From contig UQMO01000022.1 of assembly GCA_900542125.1 (NCBI GenBank), positions 1-37,798 on the forward strand: DNA of 37,798 nt. The letters are read 5' to 3'. The notes under the pieces were generated by a model, which saw nothing but the letters and a program-made list of their open reading frames with translations, made no database searches and was not told the origin of the DNA. The stretch comes from an uncultured Collinsella sp. Its GTDB lineage: Bacteria; Actinomycetota; Coriobacteriia; Coriobacteriales; Coriobacteriaceae. Made by a program: the position numbers and the translations under genes. This document shows positions 7,267 through 15,298 of the stretch, one piece after another (the stretch's first letter is position 1; each line of letters begins with the position of its first letter).

Positions 7267-8685
7267 ATGTTTAGAGAAGATTTTTTATGGGGCGGGGCTC
7301 TGGCTGCAAACCAGTGCGAGGGAGGATGGAACGAAGGCGGTCGCGGTTTAGCCAATTCCGACATGCTGCCGTTTGGCGATCAACGCATGGACGTCATGCG
7401 GGGAGACCTTGATCCGCGTGCGTTGGCACCCGACAGCTTCTATCCCGCTCGCAAGGGCATTGATTTTTACCATAGGTACAAGCAGGATATTGAACTGTTT
7501 GCCCAGATGGGTTTTAAATGCCTGCGCTTATCAATCGCCTGGAGCCGCATTTTTCCCAAAGGAGACGAAGCCGAGCCCAATGAAGAAGGCCTTGCCTTTT
7601 ACGAGGATGTTTTTAGGACGTGTCGCGCGCATGACATTGAGCCTTTGGTGACGCTCAACCACTATGATGTCCCCATGCATCTCGTCGATGTGTATGGCGG
7701 ATGGCGCGATCGCAGGTTGGTCGACCTGTTCGAGCGATATTCGCGTACCGTGTTCGAGCGCTATCGGGGATTGGTCAATTATTGGCTGACCTTTAACGAG
7801 ATCAACATCATGACGCAGGCGTGCTTTATGGCGGCGGGGATCATCTTCGAGCAAGGGGAGAATCGCTATGCAACGGTTCACACGGCCGTGCACCATGTAT
7901 TGGTTGCGAGCGCCCGTGCGGTCGGGGCGTGTCATGAACTGTGCCCTGGGGCGAAGATCGGTTGCATGCTCAACGCAGGTGTCTTCTATCCGGCTACATG
8001 TGATCCGGACGATGTGCTGGCTGCGCAGGCTGAGAATCGCAGCCATTACATGTTTACCGACGTCCAGGTGCGCGGTGCGTACCCGAGCTATGTTCTCAAG
8101 GAATACGCCCGCCATGGTTTTGAGGTGCCCTATCGGGATGATGACCGCGAAGTACTGGCTGCAAACCTGGTCGATTTCGTCTCGTTTTCGTATTACTCGA
8201 CGCGCGTCGCAAAAGCGCATGCGGAAGGTCAGTTCGATTCGAACCTTCTTCGCTCGGCGCCTAATCCGTATCTAAAACAGGAGCCTTGGGGGAGGTTTAT
8301 CGACCCCAAAGGGCTGCGCGTCACCATGAATGAAATCTGGGATCGCTATCAAAAGCCGCTGTTCATCGTCGAAAACGGTTTGGGTGCTCCTGATGTGCCG
8401 AAAGATTCGGGTGAAATAGAAGACGACTATCGAGTTGAATACCTGCGGGCCCACATCGAGGCGATGAGGGAGACCGTCGAGCTCGACGGGGTGGAACTCA
8501 TGGGATATACCTGTTGGGGCCCGATCGATTTGGTTTCGGTCGCCACAGGACAGATGCGTAAGCGCTACGGGTTTATCTATGTCGATCGAGACGATAGCGG
8601 TGCGGGCTCGTTTGAGAGACGTAAAAAGAAAAGCTTCGAATGGTACCGACGCGTAATAGCAAGCAATGGCGAAGACCTTGCGTAA
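7267..8685 (+). CDS. 6-phospho-beta-glucosidase (GH1)
   Basis: The 472-residue cytoplasmic enzyme would hydrolyse 6-phospho-beta-glucosides delivered by the PTS upstream. GH1 features are clear: the N-terminal D-F-L-W-G-G-A-L-A-A-N-Q-C-E-G, acid/base Glu178 in T-F-N-E-I-N, and nucleophile Glu369 in I-V-E-N-G-L-G. The C-terminal S-V-A-T-G-Q-M-R-K-R-Y-G is of the kind that binds the 6-phosphate in phospho-glycosidases. Length is normal. The ATG at 7267 follows AGAAAGGA; an in-frame upstream extension passes through the hairpin at 7149 and is rejected. A paralogue lies at 19455-20885. Confidence 0.9.
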   Translation: MFREDFLWGGALAANQCEGGWNEGGRGLANSDMLPFGDQRMDVMRGDLDPRALAPDSFYPARKGIDFYHRYKQDIELFAQMGFKCLRLSIAWSRIFPKGDEAEPNEEGLAFYEDVFRTCRAHDIEPLVTLNHYDVPMHLVDVYGGWRDRRLVDLFERYSRTVFERYRGLVNYWLTFNEINIMTQACFMAAGIIFEQGENRYATVHTAVHHVLVASARAVGACHELCPGAKIGCMLNAGVFYPATCDPDDVLAAQAENRSHYMFTDVQVRGAYPSYVLKEYARHGFEVPYRDDDREVLAANLVDFVSFSYYSTRVAKAHAEGQFDSNLLRSAPNPYLKQEPWGRFIDPKGLRVTMNEIWDRYQKPLFIVENGLGAPDVPKDSGEIEDDYRVEYLRAHIEAMRETVELDGVELMGYTCWGPIDLVSVATGQMRKRYGFIYVDRDDSGAGSFERRKKKSFEWYRRVIASNGEDLA

Positions 8686-8738
8686 TAACGTTAAGATGGA
8701 CAAATGCGCCCGTTGGGGGAATAGTCGTGCCACTTCGC

Positions 8739-8810
8739 TTGACAACAGGCTAAACTAGCTATTAAACATTTACTATTCTGTTTAGATTGAATTTGCGGTC
8801 GTTTAGTTGC
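8739..8810 (+). promoter_or_regulatory. Promoter and TAAAC/GTTTA half-sites of the LacI gene
   Basis: A consensus -35 TTGACA (8739-8744) is followed by an AT-rich -10 zone around 8760-8767 (TATTAAAC). Operator-like words follow: TAAAC (8763), GTTTAG (8780-8785) and GTTTAG (8801-8806). The same words crowd the promoters at 9981-10115 and 33129-33464, so autoregulation by the LacI protein is plausible. Confidence 0.5.
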
Positions 8811-8867
8811 CGAGCCACGGGGCGGTCAAGCCACGATGCTCGGCCGCGACCGATGCTAGGGGGAACG

Positions 8868-9878
8868 ATGGCTAAAGCAAGCGTCCGCGAGATCAGCCGC
8901 ATTACCGGCTTTTCGCCCGCAACCGTGTCCAACGCGCTCAACCGCAAGCGCAGCGTGAGCGAGGAGACCGCCAAGGTCATCCTGGAGTGCGCGCAGTCGC
9001 TTGGCTATCAGCAGTCGACGCAGCTCGAGAGCATCCAGTTTGTGCTTGCGCGCAAGACGGGCGCCATCCTGGACGAGAGCACCTTCCATCCCGCGGTCAT
9101 CGAGGGCGTGGAGCGCCAGGCGCGTCGCCACGGCATGAGCACGAGCTTTGTCTCGCTCGACTTTAGCGACCTGGACGCCGTGCGCCCGCAGGTCGAGGGC
9201 CTGATCGCCGACCCGTCGGCCGCCATCGTGCTGATGGGTACCGAGCTGGGCGAGGAGGACTACGCCCTGTTCGCCGACGCTGCCGCCCACCTGATTGTGC
9301 TCGACGGCTGGAGCGATCGCCAGTACTTCGATGCCGTAGTCATCGCCAACACCGATTCGGTGCTGCGTGCCGTGGATTACCTTATCGAGAAAGGCCACAG
9401 GCAAATCGGCTATCTGGCGGGCGACCTTCGGATCCGCAACTTTAAGGACCGCGAGCGCGGCTATCGCCAAGCGCTTGAGGACGCGGATCTTGAGGCCAAC
9501 CCGGCATGGCACGTCACGCTGGGTACCACGCTCGAGGGCGCTTATCACGACATGGGCGTGTGGCTCGACAACGTCTCGCGCGACGATCTGCCGACGGCTT
9601 TCTTTGCCGAGAACGACGTGCTCGCCGTGGGCGCCATGCGCGCGTTCAACGAGCACGGTATTCGCGTGCCCGAGGATGTCTCGATCATCGGCTTTGACGA
9701 CCTGTCTTTGGGCGCCTTCTCCAACCCGCCGCTCACCACGGTGCATGTTCCCAAGCACGAGGTGGGCGAGATCGCGGTGCGTCGCCTGGTGGGCAACATC
9801 CGCAACCCCAAGAGCTATACCTGCAAGACGGCCGTGTCGACCTACTTTGTCGAGCGCCAGAGCGTGTGCGAGATCTAG
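8868..9878 (+). CDS. LacI-family transcriptional regulator
   Basis: The 336-residue protein has an N-terminal LacI helix-turn-helix (residues about 3-30; V-R-E-I-S-R-I-T-G-F-S-P-A-T-V-S-N-A-L-N) and a periplasmic-binding-protein-like ligand domain for a sugar effector. It ends with the typical I-I-G-F-D-D-L and T-T-V-H-V-P region. The ATG at 8868 follows CTAGGGGG; homology begins at once, so the longer upstream frame is rejected. It has its own promoter region and is followed by a terminator, so it is monocistronic. It sits next to the isomerase/transketolase/kinase operon and is the best candidate regulator for that operon and, by shared operator words, for the PTS locus at 33569. The ligand is unknown. 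Confidence 0.88.
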   Translation: MAKASVREISRITGFSPATVSNALNRKRSVSEETAKVILECAQSLGYQQSTQLESIQFVLARKTGAILDESTFHPAVIEGVERQARRHGMSTSFVSLDFSDLDAVRPQVEGLIADPSAAIVLMGTELGEEDYALFADAAAHLIVLDGWSDRQYFDAVVIANTDSVLRAVDYLIEKGHRQIGYLAGDLRIRNFKDRERGYRQALEDADLEANPAWHVTLGTTLEGAYHDMGVWLDNVSRDDLPTAFFAENDVLAVGAMRAFNEHGIRVPEDVSIIGFDDLSLGAFSNPPLTTVHVPKHEVGEIAVRRLVGNIRNPKSYTCKTAVSTYFVERQSVCEI

Positions 9879-9943
9879 GCGAAGAAAACGCCGGGGCGCA
9901 GGGCGGCAAAGCTCGCTAAGGCAGCCATATCTAACGCTACTAA

Positions 9944-9972
9944 GAGAGGGTCCTTCGGGGCCCTCTTTTTTG
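9944..9972 (+). terminator. Rho-independent terminator after the LacI gene
   Basis: AGAGGGTCC-TTCG-GGGCCCTCT-type stem with a TTCG tetraloop, followed by TTTTTT. It separates the regulator gene from the next operon. Confidence 0.85.
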
Positions 9973-9980
9973 TTCCCCTT

Positions 9981-10115
9981 GTATGTTCAGATTGTTTACA
10001 TACCGTTTAGGCTGATTTCTCTACCGTTTACGGGTATTTCGCGTTAAACTTCTAAACAGAAGAGTAAAACATTTAGTAAACAGAACAAAACGAAACATGC
10101 GTCTGTTTACTGAAC
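9981..10115 (+). promoter_or_regulatory. Operator-rich promoter of the isomerase/transketolase operon
   Basis: This AT-rich stretch contains at least six GTTTA/TAAAC words. The clearest are two 11-bp near-palindromes: ATTTAGTAAAC (10071-10081) and GTTTACTGAAC (10105-10115), 34 bp apart, which fit GTTYASTRAAC. Others are GTTTAC (9994), GTTTAG (10005), GTTTAC (10026) and CTAAAC (10052). The reverse complement of GTTTACTGAAC recurs at 33441-33451. They are likely sites of the neighbouring LacI protein. Confidence 0.6.
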
Positions 10116-10137
10116 ATGTGACTAGGGGAGGACGTAC

Positions 10138-11538
10138 ATGGATAAGATCAAGCTCGGTTTTGTGCCCACGCGCCGCAGTATCTTTAGCGCGCCGGACGCG
10201 ATCAAGTATCGCGGCTTGACGGCTGATCGCCTGCGCGAGATCGGCGTCGACATCGTGGACATCGACGACATTAATGACGAGGGCCTGCTGTTTGACGACA
10301 GCCATATCGAGCCTATCGTCAAGAAGTTCCGCGCCGAGGGCGTCGACGGCATCATGCTGTGCCACGCCAACTTTGGCACCGAGTACGTTTGCGCCCGCCT
10401 TGCCCGCGAGCTCGGTCTGCCTGTGCTGCTGTGGGGCCCGCGCGACGAGCGCCCCGAGCCCGATGGCACCCGCCTGCGCGATAGCCAGTGCGGCCTGTTC
10501 GCCACCGGCAAGGTTCTGCGCCGCTTCCAGGTTCCCTTTACCTATATGACCAACTGCCGCCTGACCGATCCCGAGTTCGAGCGCGGCGTCTGGGACTTTT
10601 TGGCCGTGTGCAACGTGGTCAAGACCTTCAAGCACACGCGCATCCTGCAGATGGCGACCCGTCCGTTCGACTTCTGGTCCACCATGTGCAACGAGGGCGA
10701 GCTGCTCGAGAAGTTCAATATTCAGCTTTCGCCCATCCCCATGACCGAACTTGTTCAGGCTGTGCGCGACGCCCAGGCCGACGAGCAAGCCATGGCCGCC
10801 ATGCTCGCCCACATCGCCGACAGCTTTGAGATCTGCATCCCCGAGGACAAGGTCCCCGCGGTCGCAGGACTCGCCATCGCCATGAAGCGTCTGGTCGAGA
10901 AGTACGGCTGCAACGCCGGCGCCATCCAGTGCTGGAACGCCCTGCAGGACGAGCTGGGCATTATGCCCTGCGCCGCCAACGCCATCCTCAACGAGATGGG
11001 TATCCCCGTCGTCTGCGAGACCGACATCCACGGCGCCATCACCGCGCTCATGGTCGAGGCCGCCGATCTTGGCCGTCACCGCGGCATGTTCGCCGACTGG
11101 ACCGTCCGCCATCCCGACAACGAGAACGGCGAGCTGTTGCAGCACTGCGGCCCCTGGCCCTGCAGCTGCGCGGCCGTCAAGCCCAAGCTCACCTATCCGC
11201 TGGCCTTCGATCACCCCGGCGCGCTGACGGCCGAGGCCAAGCACGGCGACCTCACCCTTGCCCGCTTTGACGGCGACAACGGCGAGTACTCGCTGCTGCT
11301 TGGCAATGCCCGCGGCATCGACGGCCCGGCCGGTATGGGCACCTACCTGTGGGTCGAGGTCGAGAACCTCAAGCGCCTCGAGGCAAAGATCGTCGAGGGC
11401 CCCTACATCCACCACTGCGTGGCCATCCACGCCAACGTGGTGCCGGTGCTCTACGAGGCATGCAAGTACATCGGCATCCAGCCCGACCTGTACGACCCCA
11501 TCGAAGAAGACGTCAAAGCCTACCTGCGAGGAGAGTAG
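10138..11538 (+). CDS. L-fucose/L-arabinose isomerase-fold sugar isomerase
   Basis: The 466-residue protein resembles the FucI/AraA-fold isomerase family, which interconverts aldoses and ketoses with a divalent metal. The N-terminal half is a Rossmann-like region; the C-terminal half has the family core motif C-E-T-D-I-H-G-A-I-T-A-L-M with Glu294 and Asp296 as probable metal-site residues, and a late H-H-C-V-A-I-H. It has no signal peptide. It opens an operon with two transketolase subunits (next gene 2 bp away) and an FGGY kinase, so it probably makes the ketose that the kinase phosphorylates. That arrangement matches D-apiose catabolism (apiose to apulose), but fucose-, arabinose- or sulfoquinovose-type substrates are not excluded. 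GGGGAGG precedes the start. Confidence 0.75.
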   Translation: MDKIKLGFVPTRRSIFSAPDAIKYRGLTADRLREIGVDIVDIDDINDEGLLFDDSHIEPIVKKFRAEGVDGIMLCHANFGTEYVCARLARELGLPVLLWGPRDERPEPDGTRLRDSQCGLFATGKVLRRFQVPFTYMTNCRLTDPEFERGVWDFLAVCNVVKTFKHTRILQMATRPFDFWSTMCNEGELLEKFNIQLSPIPMTELVQAVRDAQADEQAMAAMLAHIADSFEICIPEDKVPAVAGLAIAMKRLVEKYGCNAGAIQCWNALQDELGIMPCAANAILNEMGIPVVCETDIHGAITALMVEAADLGRHRGMFADWTVRHPDNENGELLQHCGPWPCSCAAVKPKLTYPLAFDHPGALTAEAKHGDLTLARFDGDNGEYSLLLGNARGIDGPAGMGTYLWVEVENLKRLEAKIVEGPYIHHCVAIHANVVPVLYEACKYIGIQPDLYDPIEEDVKAYLRGE

Positions 11539-11540
11539 AA

Positions 11541-12377
11541 ATGGCAACTATCGAAGAGCTTGAGTCCCTGCGCTGGGATCTCCGCCGCGATTGCGTCGAC
11601 ATCATCATGGCCGGCGCCGGCGGCCACATCGGCGGCGACATGTCGGTGATCGACGCCCTCATGACCCTCTACGCCAACCACCTTAACATTTCGCCCGAGA
11701 CCGTCGACGATCCCAACCGCGACCGCTTTGTGCTCTCCAAGGGCCACGCCATGGAGGCCTACTACGCGGTGCTGTGCCACGAGGGCTATCTGGACCTCGA
11801 CGACGTCAAGGCCCGCTTCTCCAAGTTCGGCAGCCCCTACATCGGCCACCCCAACAACAAGCTCAAGGGCATCGAGATGAACTCCGGTTCGCTGGGCCAT
11901 GGCCTGCCCGTGGCCGTCGGCATGGCGCTTGCAGGCAAGATGGACGGCCGCGACTACCGCGTCTACACCATCATGGGCGACGGCGAGCTTGCCGAGGGCT
12001 CGGTCTGGGAAGGCGCCATGAGCGGCGGCAACTACCAGCTCGATAACCTGTGCGCGCTCGTGGACCGCAACCGCCTGCAGATCAGCGGCAGCACCGAGGA
12101 CGTCATGAAGCAGGATTCGCAGGAGGAGCGCTGGGCCGCCTTCGGCTGGAACGTGCTCTCCATTCCGGGCAACGACGTCCAGGCCATCGACGCTGCGCTG
12201 ACGCTTGCGGCCGAGACCAGCGGAAAGCCCACGGTCATCATCCTCAACACGGTGAAGGGCTACGGCTCGCCCGTCATGGAGGACAAGGCCGGCTGGCATC
12301 ACCACCTGCCCAACGACGAGGAATATGCCCAGATCATCGCCGATTTCGCTGCCCATAAGGAGGCCATCAATGGCTAA
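11541..12377 (+). CDS. Transketolase, N-terminal (TPP-binding) subunit
   Basis: The 278-residue protein is the thiamine-diphosphate-binding half of a two-subunit transketolase. The TPP motif starts at G-D-G-E-L (146-150) and ends at N177 in V-D-R-N; S-G-S-L-G-H-G and G-G-H-I-G-G are also typical. It transfers a two-carbon ketol unit together with the protein of the next gene. The start at 11541 follows GAGGAGAG, which overlaps the end of the isomerase gene. Its stop overlaps the next start by 8 bp. Split transketolases serve the pentose phosphate pathway in some bacteria and apulose 4-phosphate cleavage (AptA/AptB) in others. The operon with a dedicated isomerase and kinase favours a specialised role. 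Confidence 0.85.
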   Translation: MATIEELESLRWDLRRDCVDIIMAGAGGHIGGDMSVIDALMTLYANHLNISPETVDDPNRDRFVLSKGHAMEAYYAVLCHEGYLDLDDVKARFSKFGSPYIGHPNNKLKGIEMNSGSLGHGLPVAVGMALAGKMDGRDYRVYTIMGDGELAEGSVWEGAMSGGNYQLDNLCALVDRNRLQISGSTEDVMKQDSQEERWAAFGWNVLSIPGNDVQAIDAALTLAAETSGKPTVIILNTVKGYGSPVMEDKAGWHHHLPNDEEYAQIIADFAAHKEAING

Positions 12378-13311
12378 CAAGATCGCCAACCGCAAGGTTA
12401 TCTGCGACACGCTGCTCGAGGCCGCCGAGACCGATAAGGACATCGTCGTCCTGTGCTCCGACTCCCGCGGCTCCGCATCGCTCACGCCGTTCTTCGATCA
12501 GTATCCCCAGCAGTCCGTTGAGGTCGGCATCGCCGAGCAGGACCTGGTGAGCATCGCCGCCGGCATGGCTTCGTGCGGCAAGAAGGCCTGGGCCGCCTCG
12601 CCGGCGTCCTTTGTGACCACGCGTTCGTATGAGCAGTGCAAGGTCGACGTTTCGTACTCCAACACCAACGTCAAGCTCATCGGCATCTCGGGCGGCGTGT
12701 CCTACGGCGCCCTGGGTATGAGCCACCATTCCGCTCAGGATATCGCCGCCATGAGCGCGATTCCCAATATGCGCGTGTATCTGCCGAGCGATCGCTTCCA
12801 GACCGCCGAGCTCGTGCGCGCCTTGGTCGCCGACAACAAGCCGGCCTACATCCGCGTGGGCCGCAACCCGGTCGAGGACGTGTACACCGAGGGCGAGTGC
12901 CCGTTTCAGATGGATCGCGCCACCTGGGTGCGCCGCGGCACCGATGTGACGATCGTCGCCACCGGCGAGATGGTTCGCCATGCCGTGGTCGCCGCCGACC
13001 TGCTGGCCGAGCAGGGCATTTCGGCAACGGTGCTCGACATGTACTGTGTGAAGCCGCTCGACGCCGAGGCCGTGATTGAGGCCGCCGGGGCCACGCGCGC
13101 CGTCGTGACCGTCGAGGAGCACAGCCCCTTCGGTGGCCTGGGTTCCATGGTCGCGCAGGTCGTGGGCGAGCATTGCCCGCGTCCGGTCAAGTGCCTGAGC
13201 CTGCCCGACGCGCCGGTCATCACCGGCACGAGCCCCGAGGTCTTTGCGCACTACGGCCTCACCGGCGAAGGCATTGCCAAGACGGTCGCCGAGTTCCTTC
13301 CCGCAGAGTAA
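12370..13311 (+). CDS. Transketolase, C-terminal subunit
   Basis: The 313-residue protein holds the pyrimidine-binding and C-terminal domains of transketolase. The catalytic Glu region is G-I-A-E-Q-D (about residues 55-60), S-H-H-S-A-Q-D-I-A lies mid-protein, and the C-terminal domain includes V-T-V-E-E-H-S. It begins inside the previous gene (8-bp overlap, ATGGCTAA) with AAGGAGG six bases upstream, so the two subunits should be made in equal amounts. A 56-bp gap with a perfect hairpin separates it from the kinase. In the apiose reading it is the AptB-type partner. Confidence 0.85.
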   Translation: MANKIANRKVICDTLLEAAETDKDIVVLCSDSRGSASLTPFFDQYPQQSVEVGIAEQDLVSIAAGMASCGKKAWAASPASFVTTRSYEQCKVDVSYSNTNVKLIGISGGVSYGALGMSHHSAQDIAAMSAIPNMRVYLPSDRFQTAELVRALVADNKPAYIRVGRNPVEDVYTEGECPFQMDRATWVRRGTDVTIVATGEMVRHAVVAADLLAEQGISATVLDMYCVKPLDAEAVIEAAGATRAVVTVEEHSPFGGLGSMVAQVVGEHCPRPVKCLSLPDAPVITGTSPEVFAHYGLTGEGIAKTVAEFLPAE

Positions 13312-13314
13312 TTG

Positions 13315-13349
13315 GAATGTGACAAAGGGACAGTCCCTTTGTCACATTC
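13315..13349. repeat. Perfect 16-bp inverted repeat inside the operon
   Basis: GAATGTGACAAAGGGA (13315-13330) and TCCCTTTGTCACATTC (13334-13349) are perfect arms with a 3-nt spacer. It starts 4 bp after the transketolase stop and ends just before the kinase RBS (AAAGGGG, 13356-13362). There is no T-run. It looks like a mobile or dispersed palindromic unit, or an mRNA hairpin that adjusts kinase expression. Confidence 0.8.
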
Positions 13350-13367
13350 ATTTTGAAAGGGGTGGCC

Positions 13368-14855
13368 ATGGGCCGCTACATCATCGGAATCGATCAATCC
13401 ACGCAGGGCACCAAGGCGCTGCTGGTGGACGAGGGCGGCCATCTGATTCATCGTGCCGACCGCGCGCATCGCCAGATCGTCAACGAGGCCGGCTGGGTGA
13501 GCCATGATCCGGCCGAGATCGCGGCCAACGTTCTGGCCGTGGCGCGCGCCGTGGTGGAGGAGACCGGGGTCGACCCGGCCGACGTCGCCGGCATTGGCAT
13601 TTCTAACCAGCGTGAGACCACCGTTGCCTGGAACCGTGCGACGGGCGAGCCGCTGTGCGACGCCGTGGTGTGGCAGTGCGCCCGCGCCCGTGAACTGTGT
13701 GACGAGCTGGCCGCCCGCGAGGGCGTGACCGAGCTGGTGCGCGACACGACGGGCCTGGTGCTCTCGCCTTACTATCCGGCGGGCAAGATGGCTTGGATCC
13801 TCGCGAACGTTCCGGCGGCTGCCGAGGCCGCGGCGTCGGGTGAGCTGTGTCTGGGCACCATCGATGCCTGGGTGGTCTGGACGCTCACGGGCGGCGCGGA
13901 GTTTCGCTGTGACTGGTCCAATGCCAGCCGCACGCAGCTCTTCGACCTGCGCCGTGGCTGCTGGAGCGAGCCGGTGTGCGAGGCCTTTGGCATCGATCCG
14001 GCCTGCTTGCCGCAGGTGACTGATTCCGACGGTCTGTTTGGCACAACGGACCTGGATGGCTTTTTGCCCGCGCCTGTGCCGGTGCACGGCGTGCTGGGCG
14101 ACAGCCATGCGGCCCTGTTTGCGCAGGGTTGCCACAGCCGCGGCATGGCCAAAGCGACCTATGGCACCGGTAGCTCGGTCATGATGAACGTCGGCAACGA
14201 GTTTGTCGCCAGCTCGCACGGGCTTTCGAGCTCGCTTGCGTGGCGTATGGATGGCGTGACCGAGTATGTACTCGAGGGCAACGTGAGCTACGCCGGCGCC
14301 GTCAAGACCTGGCTGCGCGACGACCTGGAGCTCATCAACAACCCCGAGGAGGTCACCGACCTGTGCTACGCCGCCAACCCGGCGAGCCATGTCTACTTTG
14401 TGCCGGCGTTTACCGGCCTGGGTGCGCCGCACTGGGCAAGTGATGCCGAGGGATGCGTTTTTGGCATGACACGCACCACGGGCCGCGCGGAGTTCGTAAA
14501 GGCTGCCGACGAGTCGATCGCCTATCAGATTTTTGACGTCATTGATGCGATGGTCGAGGATTCGGGCGCGGCGCTTGCCGCGCTTCGTGTTGACGGCGGC
14601 CCCACGCGCGACGCGTACCTGATGCAGTTTGAGAGCGATTTGGTCGGCTCGCCCATCCGCATTGCGAGCAACGACGAGATGAGCGGTCTGGGCGCGGCTT
14701 GGGCCTGCGGCATTGCGCTGGGCATGTACACGCGCGACGTGGTCGACGTCTACGGTGCCCGCGGCATCGTGGAGCCGTCGATGCCCGCTGGCGAGCGAGC
14801 CAAAAAGATCGCCGGCTGGCGCCATGCCGTCGAGGCGACGATTGCGTACGAGTGA
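13368..14855 (+). CDS. FGGY-family carbohydrate kinase (glycerol-kinase-like)
   Basis: The 495-residue cytoplasmic kinase has the FGGY fold. The N-terminal domain has G-I-D-Q-S-T-Q-G-T-K and I-S-N-Q-R-E-T-T-V-A-W-N; the middle has G-T-I-D-A-W and the catalytic-base Asp in G-D-S-H-A-A-L-F; the C-terminal domain has F-T-G-L-G-A-P-H-W and V-D-G-G-P-T. It resembles glycerol kinase most, but GlpK has G-D-Q-Q-A-A-L where this has G-D-S-H-A-A-L, and the operon is a sugar pathway, so the substrate is more likely a ketose made by the isomerase (apulose in the apiose model). The ATG at 13368 is fixed by AAAGGGG. No clear terminator follows, so the ROK kinase may share the transcript. Confidence 0.82.
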   Translation: MGRYIIGIDQSTQGTKALLVDEGGHLIHRADRAHRQIVNEAGWVSHDPAEIAANVLAVARAVVEETGVDPADVAGIGISNQRETTVAWNRATGEPLCDAVVWQCARARELCDELAAREGVTELVRDTTGLVLSPYYPAGKMAWILANVPAAAEAAASGELCLGTIDAWVVWTLTGGAEFRCDWSNASRTQLFDLRRGCWSEPVCEAFGIDPACLPQVTDSDGLFGTTDLDGFLPAPVPVHGVLGDSHAALFAQGCHSRGMAKATYGTGSSVMMNVGNEFVASSHGLSSSLAWRMDGVTEYVLEGNVSYAGAVKTWLRDDLELINNPEEVTDLCYAANPASHVYFVPAFTGLGAPHWASDAEGCVFGMTRTTGRAEFVKAADESIAYQIFDVIDAMVEDSGAALAALRVDGGPTRDAYLMQFESDLVGSPIRIASNDEMSGLGAAWACGIALGMYTRDVVDVYGARGIVEPSMPAGERAKKIAGWRHAVEATIAYE

Positions 14856-14948
14856 CGCCTTGGGGCGATGTCACGGAGCGCTATTCGTGCCGATAGGTGA
14901 AGATGCGAACGAGAGGGTGATGTGATGCGGTAGAGCCCAACGCGTCGA

Positions 14949-15272
14949 ATGATGGTCTACGTATGTGGGATTCTATTCCTGAGCTGCGGCGTTGTAATGA
15001 ATGCACGCACGGGGCTTGGTGTTGCGCCCGACGGCATGGTGCAGACGCTCTCCCAGGTGTTTCACTGTGAATTTGGCAAGGTGAAGTATCTCTTTGACGG
15101 TGCCTGTCTGTGCATCGCGCTGGCCTACGGGCTTGTGCGTACGGGTGCTGTGGTGGGCATCGGTGTCGGCACCGTAGTCGCCGTACTTCTGTCGGGCGGT
15201 ATCTGCACGTTTTGGGGTCGTCTGCTCAACCGCAGGCTTATGGCCTTTATGGAAGAGTCTGCGAGCATGTAG
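14949..15272 (+). pseudogene. Remnant of a YczE/YitT-like membrane protein
   Basis: The frame encodes 107 residues with three hydrophobic segments that resemble only the second half of YczE/DUF6198-type membrane proteins, which are usually 200 residues or more (G-V-V-M-N-A-R-T-G-L-G-V-A-P-D-G, then E-F-G-K-V-K-Y-L-F-D). The 93 bp upstream do not continue the family in any frame I can follow, and there is no Shine-Dalgarno before the ATGs at 14949/14952. The gene therefore appears to have lost its N-terminal half. It may still be translated as a small protein. Confidence 0.55.
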
Positions 15273-15298
15273 ACGCATTGAGCGAGAGGGGAGCGGCC

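Noticed and set aside
10021..11547. 508-codon minus-strand frame opposite the isomerase
   Set aside because: Antisense of a recognised gene, with Val/Gly/His-rich shadow composition; it also runs through the operator-rich promoter.
13251..14825. 524-codon minus-strand frame opposite the FGGY kinase
   Set aside because: Shadow of a gene with clear FGGY motifs; no RBS or family match.
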